Assembly (NCBI GenBank): GCA_002702745.1
Contig: PABM01000011.1
Span: forward strand, 1-64,000
Length of the DNA stretch: 64,000 bases
Reading direction: 5' to 3'
DNA from: Flavobacteriaceae bacterium
Lineage (GTDB): Bacteria; Bacteroidota; Bacteroidia; Flavobacteriales; Flavobacteriaceae
A program made the translations under genes and the position numbers. Position 1 is the stretch's first letter. The number at the start of each line of letters is the position of its first letter. This document shows positions 17,109-25,923 of the stretch, in pieces. The notes under the pieces were generated by a model. The model searched no databases. It was not told the origin of the DNA and saw nothing but the letters and a program-made list of their open reading frames with translations.

Positions 17109-18605
17109 TTATTGAATAAGATTAAGTTTTTTTAATTGATCTGCAATATTTCTATTATTTGCAATTTTTGGAATCTTATTTTGACCGCCAAGCTTGCCAA
17201 TACTCTTCATGTATTTTTTAAATCCATTTTCAGAGATTTTTCTAATCACTGGCTTATCAATAATTTTTCCAGTGATTAAATCTTTATAGTATTTATTTTG
17301 TTTTTGAAGCTCTTGGTCAAGTATTTTTGCAAATTCACTAGTTTGAACTTTCTTTTCGTCAAACTCAATAAACCATTCATGGCATGCGTTTGATGATTTA
17401 GATTTAAAGATAGGGGCTACTGTAAATTCTTTGACCATTAGCCCTGTGTTAATAATTGCTTGCTCAATTGCTTGCTCAACCTCCTTTACAATTACATGTT
17501 CACCAAAAGCAGAAAGACTTTGTTTAATTCTGCCTGTGACATTAATTCTGTATGGTTTTAAGCTTGTAAAGCTAACCGTGTCACCAGTATTGTATCCCCA
17601 TAATCCGGCAGAACTTGAAATAATCATTACATAATTTTTATTTTTTTTGACGCCCCAAAGAGGTACTCTTTTTAAATTATTATTTCTGTAGTCTTCAACG
17701 TCAATAAATTCATAAAAAATGCCTGCGTTAAGGATTAATAAAAGGTCTTTTTTTTCTTGACTGTCTTGAAAGGCAAAAAAGCCTTCGCTTGCTGGAAACA
17801 ACTCTATGCTGTCTACTTCTTTACCTATGAGTTCTTCAAATTTTTTTCTATAAGGGTCAAAATTGACTCCTCCATAAATTAACAGGTTAAAATTTGAAAA
17901 GACCTCTGAAACTTTTCTGTTTGTTTTTTCGGTTATTTTTTCGAAGTACATTTGTAGCCATGAGGGAATGCCGCTGATGATTGTCATGTTTTCGCCAACA
18001 GTTTCTTTAACAATGCTTTCAACTTTGTTTTCCCATTCTTCAATTATATTAGTGCTCCATGATGGCAGCATATTTCTTTTCATATAAAAAGGAATATGGT
18101 GTGCAGAGATGCCTGAAAGTCTACCGGTTAGAATACCTGAAATTCTACTTAATACCGGACTTCCTTGGATAAATATAAATTTGCCGTTAATGAAATCTAT
18201 TTTTCCGGTCTGAGCAATATACATCAAAAGCGCTGTTTTGGCTCCATTAAGATGGTTGGGTAAGCTTTCTTTGGTTATGGGGATGTATTTTGATCCTGAG
18301 GTTGTTCCTGAAGTAACTGCAAGATAAATAGGTTTGCCCGGCCATAAAACATTCTTCTTTCCTAGTTTGATTTGCTCAAAATATTTTCTTAGATCTTCAT
18401 AATCGCTTACCGGAACCTTAGCTTTAAACTCGTCATAGCTCATTGATTCAGAAAAATTGTGATCTTTACCAAAATTTGTTTTGCTAGCCTTTTTTACTAA
18501 ATAATTAAATTGACTCTGTTGGGTTTGAATTGGATTTTTTGCCCAAGAAACAACTTGGTTTCTTTTTAACCTTGCCATGATTTTTATTACGGCCTGTTTT
18601 AACAT
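17109..18605 (-). CDS. GH3 auxin-responsive promoter family protein (acyl-adenylate-forming)
   Basis: A 498-residue member of the GH3 family, adenylate-forming enzymes related to plant acyl-acid amido synthetases. Visible motifs: VTSGTTSGSKYIPIT (phosphate loop), LLIYGGVNF, LFPASEGFFAFQ, and WGYNTGDTVSF. I use the ATG at 18605 (MLKQAVIK), 2 nt after the M23 stop, rather than an upstream in-frame start overlapping it, because homologues begin with a short helix. The bacterial substrate is unknown. It sits beside a cell-wall peptidase, a conserved flavobacterial arrangement, and may act on an envelope acid. Confidence 0.88.
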   Translation of the reverse strand: MLKQAVIKIMARLKRNQVVSWAKNPIQTQQSQFNYLVKKASKTNFGKDHNFSESMSYDEFKAKVPVSDYEDLRKYFEQIKLGKKNVLWPGKPIYLAVTSGTTSGSKYIPITKESLPNHLNGAKTALLMYIAQTGKIDFINGKFIFIQGSPVLSRISGILTGRLSGISAHHIPFYMKRNMLPSWSTNIIEEWENKVESIVKETVGENMTIISGIPSWLQMYFEKITEKTNRKVSEVFSNFNLLIYGGVNFDPYRKKFEELIGKEVDSIELFPASEGFFAFQDSQEKKDLLLILNAGIFYEFIDVEDYRNNNLKRVPLWGVKKNKNYVMIISSSAGLWGYNTGDTVSFTSLKPYRINVTGRIKQSLSAFGEHVIVKEVEQAIEQAIINTGLMVKEFTVAPIFKSKSSNACHEWFIEFDEKKVQTSEFAKILDQELQKQNKYYKDLITGKIIDKPVIRKISENGFKKYMKSIGKLGGQNKIPKIANNRNIADQLKKLNLIQ

Positions 18606-18607
18606 CT

Positions 18608-19474
18608 TTACTGAAAATTTAGTAGGGGTTCTGGGTCTATGGGAGTTCCATTTTTCCAAAGCTCAAAATGCAAATGAGGGCCAGAGCTTAAATTGCCTTG
18701 ATTGCCTGAGTAGGCAATAACTTCACCGGCCTGCACAAAATCATTTTGTTCTTTTAATGATTTTGAGTTATGCTTATAAACGGAAATTATATTATCTCCG
18801 TGATCAATTATAATTACATAACCTGTGTCAACTGACCACTCAGAAAAAAGAATTTTACCGTCAAGAACTGACTTAACTGGAGTTCCTATGTCAGCCGCAA
18901 TATCTATTGCAAAATGATCTTCTTCAAAATTAAAAGTGTGTGTTATGTCACCTTTAATCGGAGAAAAGAACATTTTATTTTCTATAACAAGTTCGTTTTT
19001 AGTTAAATTAAATTTATCTTGAGCTTCGACATAATTACGAAGAATGGAGTCCTCAAAATTTGTAGAAATTGGGAAAAGGTTTATCTGGTTTAAACCGCTA
19101 TCAATAAAAATGTTTTCACGTTGAACAAATTCGTCCGTTTTTCCCGAAAGAACATCTTCAATAGATTTATAAAATTTATTGTTCAGCTCAATTTGACGCT
19201 CTAATGAGTCGGTTTTTTGTGTTAGATAAATTGCTCTGTTTAAAAGATCCGAAGATGAATATCCTGGAACTAATTCTCTTAATTGTGTAAAAAAAACAAT
19301 ACTTATTGTGAATGAAATTAGAATTACAGAATACACAAGCATTAACACAAAAATATTGATTTTACTGGCTTTAAAAGAAAGCTTCTCCTCAAAAGTGTCT
19401 TCACTCGAAACAACTACTTTATAGTCGTTGAAAAGCTTTTTAAAGAATCCTTTATTTTGTTTTTTATTTTTCAC
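18608..19474 (-). CDS. M23 family metallopeptidase
   Basis: A LytM/M23 endopeptidase with one N-terminal membrane helix (about 30-53, in a region beginning SFKASKINIFVLML), a linker/coiled region, and a C-terminal catalytic domain holding HFAIDIAADIGTPV and GPHLHFELWKNGTPIDP, which supply the His-Asp and HxH zinc ligands. It cleaves peptidoglycan cross-links or activates amidases in the periplasm. An upstream in-frame TTG at 19483 falls inside the -7 promoter element, so I choose the GTG at 19474 (288 residues); the mRNA would be almost leaderless. Confidence 0.88.
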   Translation of the reverse strand: MKNKKQNKGFFKKLFNDYKVVVSSEDTFEEKLSFKASKINIFVLMLVYSVILISFTISIVFFTQLRELVPGYSSSDLLNRAIYLTQKTDSLERQIELNNKFYKSIEDVLSGKTDEFVQRENIFIDSGLNQINLFPISTNFEDSILRNYVEAQDKFNLTKNELVIENKMFFSPIKGDITHTFNFEEDHFAIDIAADIGTPVKSVLDGKILFSEWSVDTGYVIIIDHGDNIISVYKHNSKSLKEQNDFVQAGEVIAYSGNQGNLSSGPHLHFELWKNGTPIDPEPLLNFQ

Positions 19475-19480
19475 AGTATT

Positions 19481-19488
19481 CAAAAATA
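19481..19488 (-). promoter_or_regulatory. -7 promoter element for the M23 peptidase operon
   Basis: Minus-strand TATTTTTG (TAnnTTTG) ends 6 nt before the GTG at 19474, placing the expected transcription start 1-2 nt ahead of, or at, the start codon. No clear -33 element was found. Confidence 0.5.
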
Positions 19489-19574
19489 CTTAAAATTAGC
19501 TTACTCTTGAATCGAATTGTCCTATATAGCAACAATTACATGTATTATTATTAACTTAGCTTAAAATTTTTGCA

Positions 19575-19775
19575 ATGGATTTATTTATCACACCTCTTTT
19601 TACAATTGGGCCTTTTCAGATTGTAGTTATTGTGGTTGTTGCCTTAATCGTATTTGGACCTGTTGGTCTTGGGAAAAAACTTGGAAATCTTGTTAAAGGA
19701 ACAGGGCAAGGAGTTAAAGAGTTTAAAAAAGCTCTAGAAGAAGGTAAAGAAGACGAAGAAAAAAAAGAAGGTTAG
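19575..19775 (+). CDS. tatA: twin-arginine translocase subunit TatA/TatE
   Basis: A 66-residue protein with a single membrane helix (about 10-27), the FGP motif at the hinge (VFGPVGLGKKLG), an amphipathic helix and a highly charged Glu/Lys tail. This is the TatA architecture; it forms the pore for folded proteins carrying twin-arginine signals. It is divergent from the M23 gene and overlaps the DUF4837 gene's stop by 4 nt. tatC is not in the window. Confidence 0.93.
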   Translation: MDLFITPLFTIGPFQIVVIVVVALIVFGPVGLGKKLGNLVKGTGQGVKEFKKALEEGKEDEEKKEG

Positions 19776-20719
19776 TTTTTTAGGCTTCTCATTATAGCTT
19801 CAAGCTCAAAGATATACTCTCTTTTTGTAGAGCCTGGCGAATAAACAAAACCGTCTAGCATTATATATTCATTCTTATTATCACCTAATTTTATCTGGTA
19901 ATTTAAAAAAGGGCCTGCCATAAACTGACCCTCAATTTCCCACAAACCTCTAGTTTCATATACTTGTTTTTCTCCCACGTTAATCTCTTGAGTATTTGGT
20001 GTGTATATAAGGTCTGTAGACATAAAGGTGTTTTCTACAGGCCCGGGAATATAAATTTTAGAAATTGAGTCTCTTCTTTCTATAATTGACTGATCATTTA
20101 ACTTTGAGTATCTATAAACGAAAAGGTTAACTGACCCCGTTTCTATATCCCTTCTTATCCAAACAAAATTAGTGTCAACTTTTGCTACCCTGTAAGCAGA
20201 CGGGAATTTTAAAGATACACCCGTTTTATTTTTAATCTCTTGTGTCAAGTTTAGATTTTTAGAAATTCTACGCTGTTTTTCTTTTATTTCGTTAAAGTAC
20301 ATTGTAGAATATATCGAGTTTAGATTTTCGTTTATGATTTCAATAATTCTTTGTGGGGTTTTGGCTGTGATTTGAATAATTCTTTGTGGGGAGGCATATG
20401 TATTTTTGAAATTAAAAACCCCTTCTTTTTCAGAAATGTCAAGCTTTAAAATTGTTCTTGATTTTGTTGCAAACCCTGAAAACACTTTGCTTGGGATATG
20501 ACTAAGGGAAAAAACAGGCTCTATTTGAGGTAACCCATAAATTGGTCTACTAAAATTTTCTTTTAAAGCTTCGCCAACTACTCCGTCCCATAAGTCATCA
20601 GTTGTAACTACAGAAATATTATTTATGTTACCACTTGATGCGGGCAATAGTTTTTTATGATTCTCGGAACATGATAAAGTAAGTATTAAAAAAAAGAGAA
20701 TAATCGCAGTTCTTTTCAT
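19772..20719 (-). CDS. DUF4837 family lipoprotein
   Basis: A 315-residue lipoprotein (lipobox LTLSC, Cys17). The middle and C-terminal parts (KFPSAYRVAKVDTNFVWIRRD, RGLWEIEGQFMAGPFLNY) match DUF4837, a Bacteroidota family of unknown function encoded beside lytic transglycosylases. It is followed 48 nt upstream by the LysM transglycosylase on the same strand, suggesting a cell-envelope role. A 33-bp in-frame tandem duplication gives the repeated PQRIIQI/PQRIIEI at about residues 110-126. Confidence 0.88.
   Translation of the reverse strand: MKRTAIILFFLILTLSCSENHKKLLPASSGNINNISVVTTDDLWDGVVGEALKENFSRPIYGLPQIEPVFSLSHIPSKVFSGFATKSRTILKLDISEKEGVFNFKNTYASPQRIIQITAKTPQRIIEIINENLNSIYSTMYFNEIKEKQRRISKNLNLTQEIKNKTGVSLKFPSAYRVAKVDTNFVWIRRDIETGSVNLFVYRYSKLNDQSIIERRDSISKIYIPGPVENTFMSTDLIYTPNTQEINVGEKQVYETRGLWEIEGQFMAGPFLNYQIKLGDNKNEYIMLDGFVYSPGSTKREYIFELEAIMRSLKN
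20342..20391. repeat. 33-bp in-frame microduplication inside the DUF4837 gene
   Basis: The 17-mer aataattctttgtgggg occurs at 20342-20358 and again at 20375-20391, an offset of 33 bp (11 codons). The two copies encode PQRIIQI and PQRIIEI. Confidence 0.75.
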
Positions 20720-20767
20720 ATTTACAATTTACAATAATTTAACCCAATAGTTTTTGCTGTATTTATT

Positions 20768-21910
20768 TTAGCTTTTTGGGATTTTTTTTGCAAAAATTAT
20801 AAGCTTTTGATTTTCTCTGATGTTATCACTTTTAAGGTTGTTCCATCGTTTGATGTCTGAAACTTTAACCCCAAATTTTCTGGCAATCTTTCCTAAAAAC
20901 TCTCCATATCTTACCTTATAAACCAATTTTGAATCAATAGAGTATAGATCTGGTAAAGGTTTTTCTCTTTTTTCAAATTCAGATTTTGCAAAAGCGTAAA
21001 ACTCTTCTTCTTGCATGATGAAACTTTCAACCAGCTCAATTGGTAGTCTTAATTCGTTTTGGTTATTACCTGGAACAATACTATGAATATATGAAGGGTT
21101 AAGACTATTGATTGAGTCCTTAGAGTAATCAAAAAAACTTGAAATATGTTCAAAGGCTATTTTATCTTTGATAGTTATTTTTTTTGTATTTAATATTTTT
21201 TTTTTGTTCTCTAAAATATTTATGCCGTGTTCATTTGCGTACTCTAATATATACATGGTAGCGATAAATGAAGGAATATAGTTTGCTGTTTCAGACGGAA
21301 GAAAAGGTCTTATGTTCCAGTAATTTGTGAAGCCCCCCGATTTCTTTTTAGCTCTTGATATTGTTCTTGGACCTGCATTATAAGATGCCAAAACAAGGTT
21401 CCAATCATTGTGTATTTTGTAAAGTTTATTCAAATATAATGCTGCTGCAGTTGTAGACTTAAAGGGGTCCATTCTTTCATCAACATAACTATTCATGGTT
21501 AAACCATTTTCAATAGCAGTATAAAACATAAACTGCCATAAACCCGTAGCGCCAACCTTCGAGACTGCAGAGGGGTCTAGTCTCGATTCAATTATAGGTA
21601 AATATTTGATTTCTATCGGGATTTTTTGGTTTTGTAGCTCCTCCTCAAAAAGAGGAAGATAATAGTTTATTTTTTCGATATTTTTTTTATAAAATTCTAC
21701 TCTAGTATTTAAATATCTCTTAATAGTTTTTTCAACACTTGGTGTAAAGTATAGGTCTATTGGGGTTTTAGCGTTAAGTCGTTCAAGTCTATTTTTAATA
21801 GTGTCTGAATTAAAATTTGATTGATCACGCTCATGTTTTTTGTCTGTTTGAGAATAGACAGAATATAAAAAAAATGAAAATATTATAAGAACGAATTGTT
21901 TAATTTTCAT
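20768..21910 (-). CDS. membrane-bound lytic murein transglycosylase with LysM (MltD-like)
   Basis: A 380-residue exported enzyme: signal peptide (residues 1-21, ending VYSQ), an SLT domain at about 95-240 with the catalytic Glu in PIIESRLDP, then GATGLWQFM and NLVLASYNAGP, and a single C-terminal LysM (about 330-376, VRYGEFLGKIARKFGV). It cleaves the MurNAc-GlcNAc bond of peptidoglycan to form 1,6-anhydro ends. E. coli MltD carries two LysM repeats while this has one. It lies 3 nt behind pgk on the same strand. Confidence 0.93.
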   Translation of the reverse strand: MKIKQFVLIIFSFFLYSVYSQTDKKHERDQSNFNSDTIKNRLERLNAKTPIDLYFTPSVEKTIKRYLNTRVEFYKKNIEKINYYLPLFEEELQNQKIPIEIKYLPIIESRLDPSAVSKVGATGLWQFMFYTAIENGLTMNSYVDERMDPFKSTTAAALYLNKLYKIHNDWNLVLASYNAGPRTISRAKKKSGGFTNYWNIRPFLPSETANYIPSFIATMYILEYANEHGINILENKKKILNTKKITIKDKIAFEHISSFFDYSKDSINSLNPSYIHSIVPGNNQNELRLPIELVESFIMQEEEFYAFAKSEFEKREKPLPDLYSIDSKLVYKVRYGEFLGKIARKFGVKVSDIKRWNNLKSDNIRENQKLIIFAKKIPKS

Positions 21911-21913
21911 TTT

Positions 21914-23101
21914 TTATTTTTGAGTAAGTGCTTTTATTCCGGGGAGTATTTTGCCTTCTAAGCTTTCCAGCATTGCTCCTCCTCCGGTACTTATAAAACT
22001 AACCTTGTCTTGTAGATTAAACTTTTTGATTGCTGCAACCGAGTCCCCTCCCCCTACAAGTGAAAAGGCTCCATTGCTAGTTGCTTTAGCAACCGATTTT
22101 GCAATTGCATAGGTTCCTTTTTCAAAGGCAGGTATTTCAAAAACTCCCATTGGACCGTTCCATAATACAGTTTTACTTTTTGCTACAATATTTTCGAATT
22201 TAGATATTGTTATGGGGCCAATATCAAGGCCTTGCCATCCTTTTGGAATATCATATATGTTAATAGCTTTTTTTAACCCTTTATTAGAAAGCTCGTTTGA
22301 TGCAATGACATCTTCTGGCAAAAAAACATTAACATTTTTTTCCTCTGCTAAAGAGATAATTTCACTACAGTTATTAAGTTTGTCTTTTTCAAAAATCGAG
22401 TCTCCAATACTCCCTCCATTGTTTTTTATAAAAGTGTAAGCCATACCCCCGCCAATAATAAGGTTGTCAACAACATCAAGCATATTTGCTATAACAGAAA
22501 TTTTAGAAGATACTTTAGCTCCGCCAATTATAGCCGTGACTGGTCTGATAGGATTATCCATTAATTTTTTGAGGTTTAAAATTTCTTTTTCCAGCAGTAT
22601 TCCTGGGCACTTTAGATCAAAGAATTTCGCCATAATTACTGTTGAAGCGTGCTCCCTATGAGTGGTGCCATAGGCATCATTTACATATATTTCTGCAAGA
22701 CTAGAAAGTTCTTTAGCAAAGCTCTCATTAGCATTGGTTTCTTGTTGATAAAATCTTAAGTTTTCTAATAGTATGACTTCTCCAGTTTTTAAATTGGAGC
22801 ATAGTCTTTTTGTTTTTTCTCCAATACAATCTTCAGAAAATAAAACTTTTAATCTTAGTAATTTTTCCAACTCTGGAATAAGTCTTAAAAGTGATAATTC
22901 TTTTGTTTTACCTTTTGGCCTACCCATGTGTGAAGCCAATATACAAGAGCCTCCTCTAGATAAAATATAATTAATGGTTGGAATTACTGCTACAATTCTA
23001 GAGTTATCCGAAATATGTCCTGAGTCATCAAATGGCACATTAAAATCTACTCTTATAAAAACTTTTTTTTCTGAAAAGTCAATTTCATTTATTGATTTCA
23101 T
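21914..23101 (-). CDS. pgk: phosphoglycerate kinase
   Basis: A 395-residue enzyme of standard length. Substrate residues are visible in RVDFNVPFDD, SHMGRPKG and LENLRF, and the nucleotide domain in GGAKVSSKI, NGPMGVFE and the C-terminal GGGDSVAA. It interconverts 1,3-bisphosphoglycerate and 3-phosphoglycerate in glycolysis. A TATATTTG element (23119-23126, minus) lies 18 nt ahead of its ATG, overlapping the divergent holB promoter region. Confidence 0.98.
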   Translation of the reverse strand: MKSINEIDFSEKKVFIRVDFNVPFDDSGHISDNSRIVAVIPTINYILSRGGSCILASHMGRPKGKTKELSLLRLIPELEKLLRLKVLFSEDCIGEKTKRLCSNLKTGEVILLENLRFYQQETNANESFAKELSSLAEIYVNDAYGTTHREHASTVIMAKFFDLKCPGILLEKEILNLKKLMDNPIRPVTAIIGGAKVSSKISVIANMLDVVDNLIIGGGMAYTFIKNNGGSIGDSIFEKDKLNNCSEIISLAEEKNVNVFLPEDVIASNELSNKGLKKAINIYDIPKGWQGLDIGPITISKFENIVAKSKTVLWNGPMGVFEIPAFEKGTYAIAKSVAKATSNGAFSLVGGGDSVAAIKKFNLQDKVSFISTGGGAMLESLEGKILPGIKALTQK

Positions 23102-23118
23102 ATATATATATAACGTGG

Positions 23119-23140
23119 CAAATATAATTCTTTATCTTTG
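23119..23140. promoter_or_regulatory. face-to-face -7 elements of divergent pgk and holB promoters
   Basis: TATATTTG on the minus strand (23119-23126) drives pgk; TATCTTTG on the plus strand (23133-23140) drives holB. Both match TAnnTTTG, and the elements are only 6 bp apart in a 55-bp gap, so the two polymerases would occupy overlapping DNA. Confidence 0.65.
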
Positions 23141-23156
23141 TTTTTAATCTAATCAG

Positions 23157-24185
23157 ATGAGTCAAATTGAGTTAAATAAAGCAAAAAAATCAATTGATGG
23201 TGGTAGAGTAGCCAACACATACTTGATGGTTGGACGGGCCGATTCGGATGTTCTTGGTTCATCATTTGAGCTTATTAAATATATAATTAAAAGCCCATAC
23301 TCAAATTTAGAAATATACAAACAAAAAAATTCTCTAGAAAAACTAAAAAGCTTAACAAATCCAGACATACACTATTTCTATCCCGTAAATACAACTAGCG
23401 AAGTAAAGACAAAAGCAAGCTCAGAAGATTTTATAGAAAAATGGCGAGAAATTATCTTGTTAGGAACAAAAATCAAGCTAACAGACTGGTATGAAAAAAT
23501 AGGTTTGGGGAACAAACAGGCTCTAATTAATAAAGATGAGGCAGAAAGGATAACAAAGCTTGCTTCTTTGAAATCTTTCGAAGGTGGAGTAAAAATATTT
23601 TTGATTTGGATGGTGGAAAAGATGAATATTAGCGCTTCGAACAAACTTCTTAAGCTGCTGGAAGAACCGCCTCCAAAAACTATTTTCATTTTGATTTGTG
23701 AGCATGAAAATAAAATTTTAGACACAATAAAGTCTAGGTGTCAAAAAATTTATATAAGACCACAACCATCTGAAAATCAAGATGTTATAATTGATTTTGA
23801 GATTCTTTTTTTAGAGTGGGTCAGGGCTGCTTTTAAGGTTAAGGGAAATAAGTCGGCAATTAATGAACTAATTCAATTTGCAGAAAAAGTAAGCAAAAAA
23901 ACAAGGGAAGAACAAAAATCATTTTTGACATATTGTTCTGATGTGTTTAGAGACTCTATGCTTTATGGCTATAGAGCTGAAAACAAAAAAGAAAGCTATA
24001 ATTCAGGACTCGACATTGAAAAGTTTGCGCCGTTCGTACATGAAGAAAATATTTTAGATTTTTATAAAGAAATACAACAAGGGTTTTCTGATATTGAAAG
24101 AAACGGGAACCCTAAAATTATATTTCTAGATATTTCTATAAAGCTTGCCAGACTACTTCATATAAAACCAACCGAGAATGTCTAA
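23157..24185 (+). CDS. holB: DNA polymerase III delta' subunit
   Basis: A 342-residue clamp-loader protein. The signature IFLIWMVEKMNISASNKLLKLLEEPPPKTIFILI, followed by the SRC motif in IKSRCQKIYIRP, is diagnostic of the delta'/DnaX group. No Walker A motif is seen near the N-terminus, as usual for delta', which does not hydrolyse ATP but supplies the SRC arginine finger. It shares a divergent promoter region with pgk and overlaps the lipid kinase gene by 8 nt. Confidence 0.9.
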   Translation: MSQIELNKAKKSIDGGRVANTYLMVGRADSDVLGSSFELIKYIIKSPYSNLEIYKQKNSLEKLKSLTNPDIHYFYPVNTTSEVKTKASSEDFIEKWREIILLGTKIKLTDWYEKIGLGNKQALINKDEAERITKLASLKSFEGGVKIFLIWMVEKMNISASNKLLKLLEEPPPKTIFILICEHENKILDTIKSRCQKIYIRPQPSENQDVIIDFEILFLEWVRAAFKVKGNKSAINELIQFAEKVSKKTREEQKSFLTYCSDVFRDSMLYGYRAENKKESYNSGLDIEKFAPFVHEENILDFYKEIQQGFSDIERNGNPKIIFLDISIKLARLLHIKPTENV

Positions 24186-25092
24186 TGAATGGTTTATAAT
24201 AGCAAACGGGCTTTCTAATTCTGGAAAAACAATAAGTGTTATTGACAAAGCAGTAAAGAAACTTAAAGATGAAAAAATAAAATACAATCTCAATTTAACA
24301 ATTAACAGTGGTGATGAAATTGATTTAGTAAAAAGGGCTGCAAAAAATGGGTACACTAAAATCTTAGCTATCGGAGGAGATGGCACAGTACAAAAGGTTG
24401 TTGCAGGAATTGTTATGCAGCGGAGCATCAGTCTTGAAAAAATGATCTTTGCACTGATTCCATCAGGGACAGGAAATGACTGGGCAAATTCAAAAAATAT
24501 TTCTTCTAAACTCGAAGAATGTATTAGGGTTTTAAAAAGTGGGGAAATAAGGGCTCAAGATATTGGTGTGGCTACAATAAAAAAAGGTAATAAAAAAAGG
24601 ACAAGGTATTTTGTCACATACTCTGGGGTAGGGTTTGATTCGTTTATGTTAAGTAAAATTGATAGATATAAGTGGCTTGGCAAACATTCATATTTAGTTT
24701 GTGCAATTATGAACTTTTTAAAGTTTCAAAACATTGCTGTAAAAATTATGACTTCTAAAACTGAAATTAAAACAAGTGTGTTTTTGCTTGGAATAGGAAT
24801 ATGTAAATTTACGGGCGGAGGAATGCAGTTAATAAAAAATCCTGCAGGCAACAACGGTCTTTTAAATATTACAATTGCTCAAGAATTTAGCAAATTTGAT
24901 ATAATCCGAAATTTTTTTAATCTTTTTAGTGGGTCTATTTTTAAAGAACGTAAAGTTTTCACACTTACAGACAGCGAAGTGAAAATAAGCGCTAAAAACG
25001 GCGATTTAGTGTGTCAGGGGGATGGTGAAATTTTTGGCGCTGGTAAAATAGATTATTCTGTGATCAAAAACGGACTTAGATACTTATCTTAA
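24178..25092 (+). CDS. YegS/DAGK-family lipid kinase
   Basis: A 304-residue diacylglycerol/lipid kinase catalytic domain protein. ATP-binding motifs: GGDGTVQKVV near 63-72 and PSGTGNDWA near 95-103; the C-terminal half carries GGGMQLIKNPAGNNGLL and the closing CQGDGE motif. The family phosphorylates diacylglycerol, sphingoid bases or related lipids at the membrane. Its ATG overlaps the holB stop by 8 nt, and the 3' end overlaps the convergent methyltransferase gene by 9 nt. Confidence 0.9.
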   Translation: MSNEWFIIANGLSNSGKTISVIDKAVKKLKDEKIKYNLNLTINSGDEIDLVKRAAKNGYTKILAIGGDGTVQKVVAGIVMQRSISLEKMIFALIPSGTGNDWANSKNISSKLEECIRVLKSGEIRAQDIGVATIKKGNKKRTRYFVTYSGVGFDSFMLSKIDRYKWLGKHSYLVCAIMNFLKFQNIAVKIMTSKTEIKTSVFLLGIGICKFTGGGMQLIKNPAGNNGLLNITIAQEFSKFDIIRNFFNLFSGSIFKERKVFTLTDSEVKISAKNGDLVCQGDGEIFGAGKIDYSVIKNGLRYLS

Positions 25093-25923
25093 TTTTTTAA
25101 AAACAAAAATGTTTGATGAATATTCTTTAGTGAAAAGGGCCAATGTATTTGAAATTGTGCCTACAAAAATAGACTTAAGGATTTTTATCGTTGATTTTTT
25201 GTATGATTCGGAAAGCAAGGAAACATAATATGCGTCTAAGATCATAGGGCTAGACTTAACGAGTTTAAAGCCTTTGTTTTCAAAAACCTCTTTTAGTGAT
25301 TTTTTATCGAAATGCCATAAATGTCTTGGTGCGTCATAGGCAGCCCAAAAACTTTTATAGTATCTGGCATCAAAAGACAAATAATTGGGTACACCAACAA
25401 TTATGGTTCCTTTTTCATCAAGCAAATCATACATACGAGAGATTGTTTTTTCCAACTCATGAACATGCTCAATTGAATGCCACGCTGTTATATGGCTGAA
25501 CTTTTGACTGTTCAATTGTTCAGCAAAAATTGATTTATAAACGACGGTTAAAGAAGGTGTTGCAGTCGAGTCAACTCCGCATGCCTTGATCCCCCTTTTT
25601 TTAAGCTTGTTTAGAAAATAGCCTTCCCCTGAACCGAAGTCCAGCACATTTAGATTGTTATTATTCCTAGAGAAAAAACGGTATTTAGTATAAAAATTTA
25701 TAGACCTTAAAAACCTGTAGAAGAAAAAAAACACACCGCTTTTTCTAGAATTATGAGAGATATACCTTTCTGATTTATAATATTTAATTATGTCTTCTTT
25801 GGTGGGTGTAGGGGTTGTTTGAAGTAGGCCTGGAACAGAGGTTTTTTGAATTTTAAATTTTTCTTTTGTGAGAAAATGATCAACGACTTCAATGTGTATT
25901 TTTTTTTGTTCCACGTGAAACAT
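25084..25923 (-). CDS. class I SAM-dependent methyltransferase
   Basis: A 279-residue protein of the Methyltransf_23 type. The SAM-binding loop NVLDFGSGEGYFLNKL is near 90-105, and the later AWHSIEHVHELE and GTIIVGVPNYLSF are motifs of this subgroup, which includes UbiG-like and surface-glycan methyltransferases. The substrate is unknown. The ATG directly follows the mnmG stop, and the first six codons (MFHVEQ) are dictated by a parS-like sequence, so the N-terminus may serve DNA rather than protein function. Confidence 0.88.
   Translation of the reverse strand: MFHVEQKKIHIEVVDHFLTKEKFKIQKTSVPGLLQTTPTPTKEDIIKYYKSERYISHNSRKSGVFFFFYRFLRSINFYTKYRFFSRNNNNLNVLDFGSGEGYFLNKLKKRGIKACGVDSTATPSLTVVYKSIFAEQLNSQKFSHITAWHSIEHVHELEKTISRMYDLLDEKGTIIVGVPNYLSFDARYYKSFWAAYDAPRHLWHFDKKSLKEVFENKGFKLVKSSPMILDAYYVSLLSESYKKSTIKILKSIFVGTISNTLALFTKEYSSNIFVFKKLR
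25907..25922. other. parS-like ParB binding site
   Basis: TGTTCCACGTGAAACA is an exact match to the Bacillus-type parS consensus (TGTTnCACGTGAAACA), which is conserved across most bacterial phyla. It overlaps the start codon and first codons of the methyltransferase gene at the end of mnmG. parA/parB are not in the window. Confidence 0.75.

Noticed and set aside
23378..23725. 115-codon minus-strand open frame within holB
   Set aside because: Antisense shadow of a gene with clear clamp-loader motifs; no promoter or homologous pattern.
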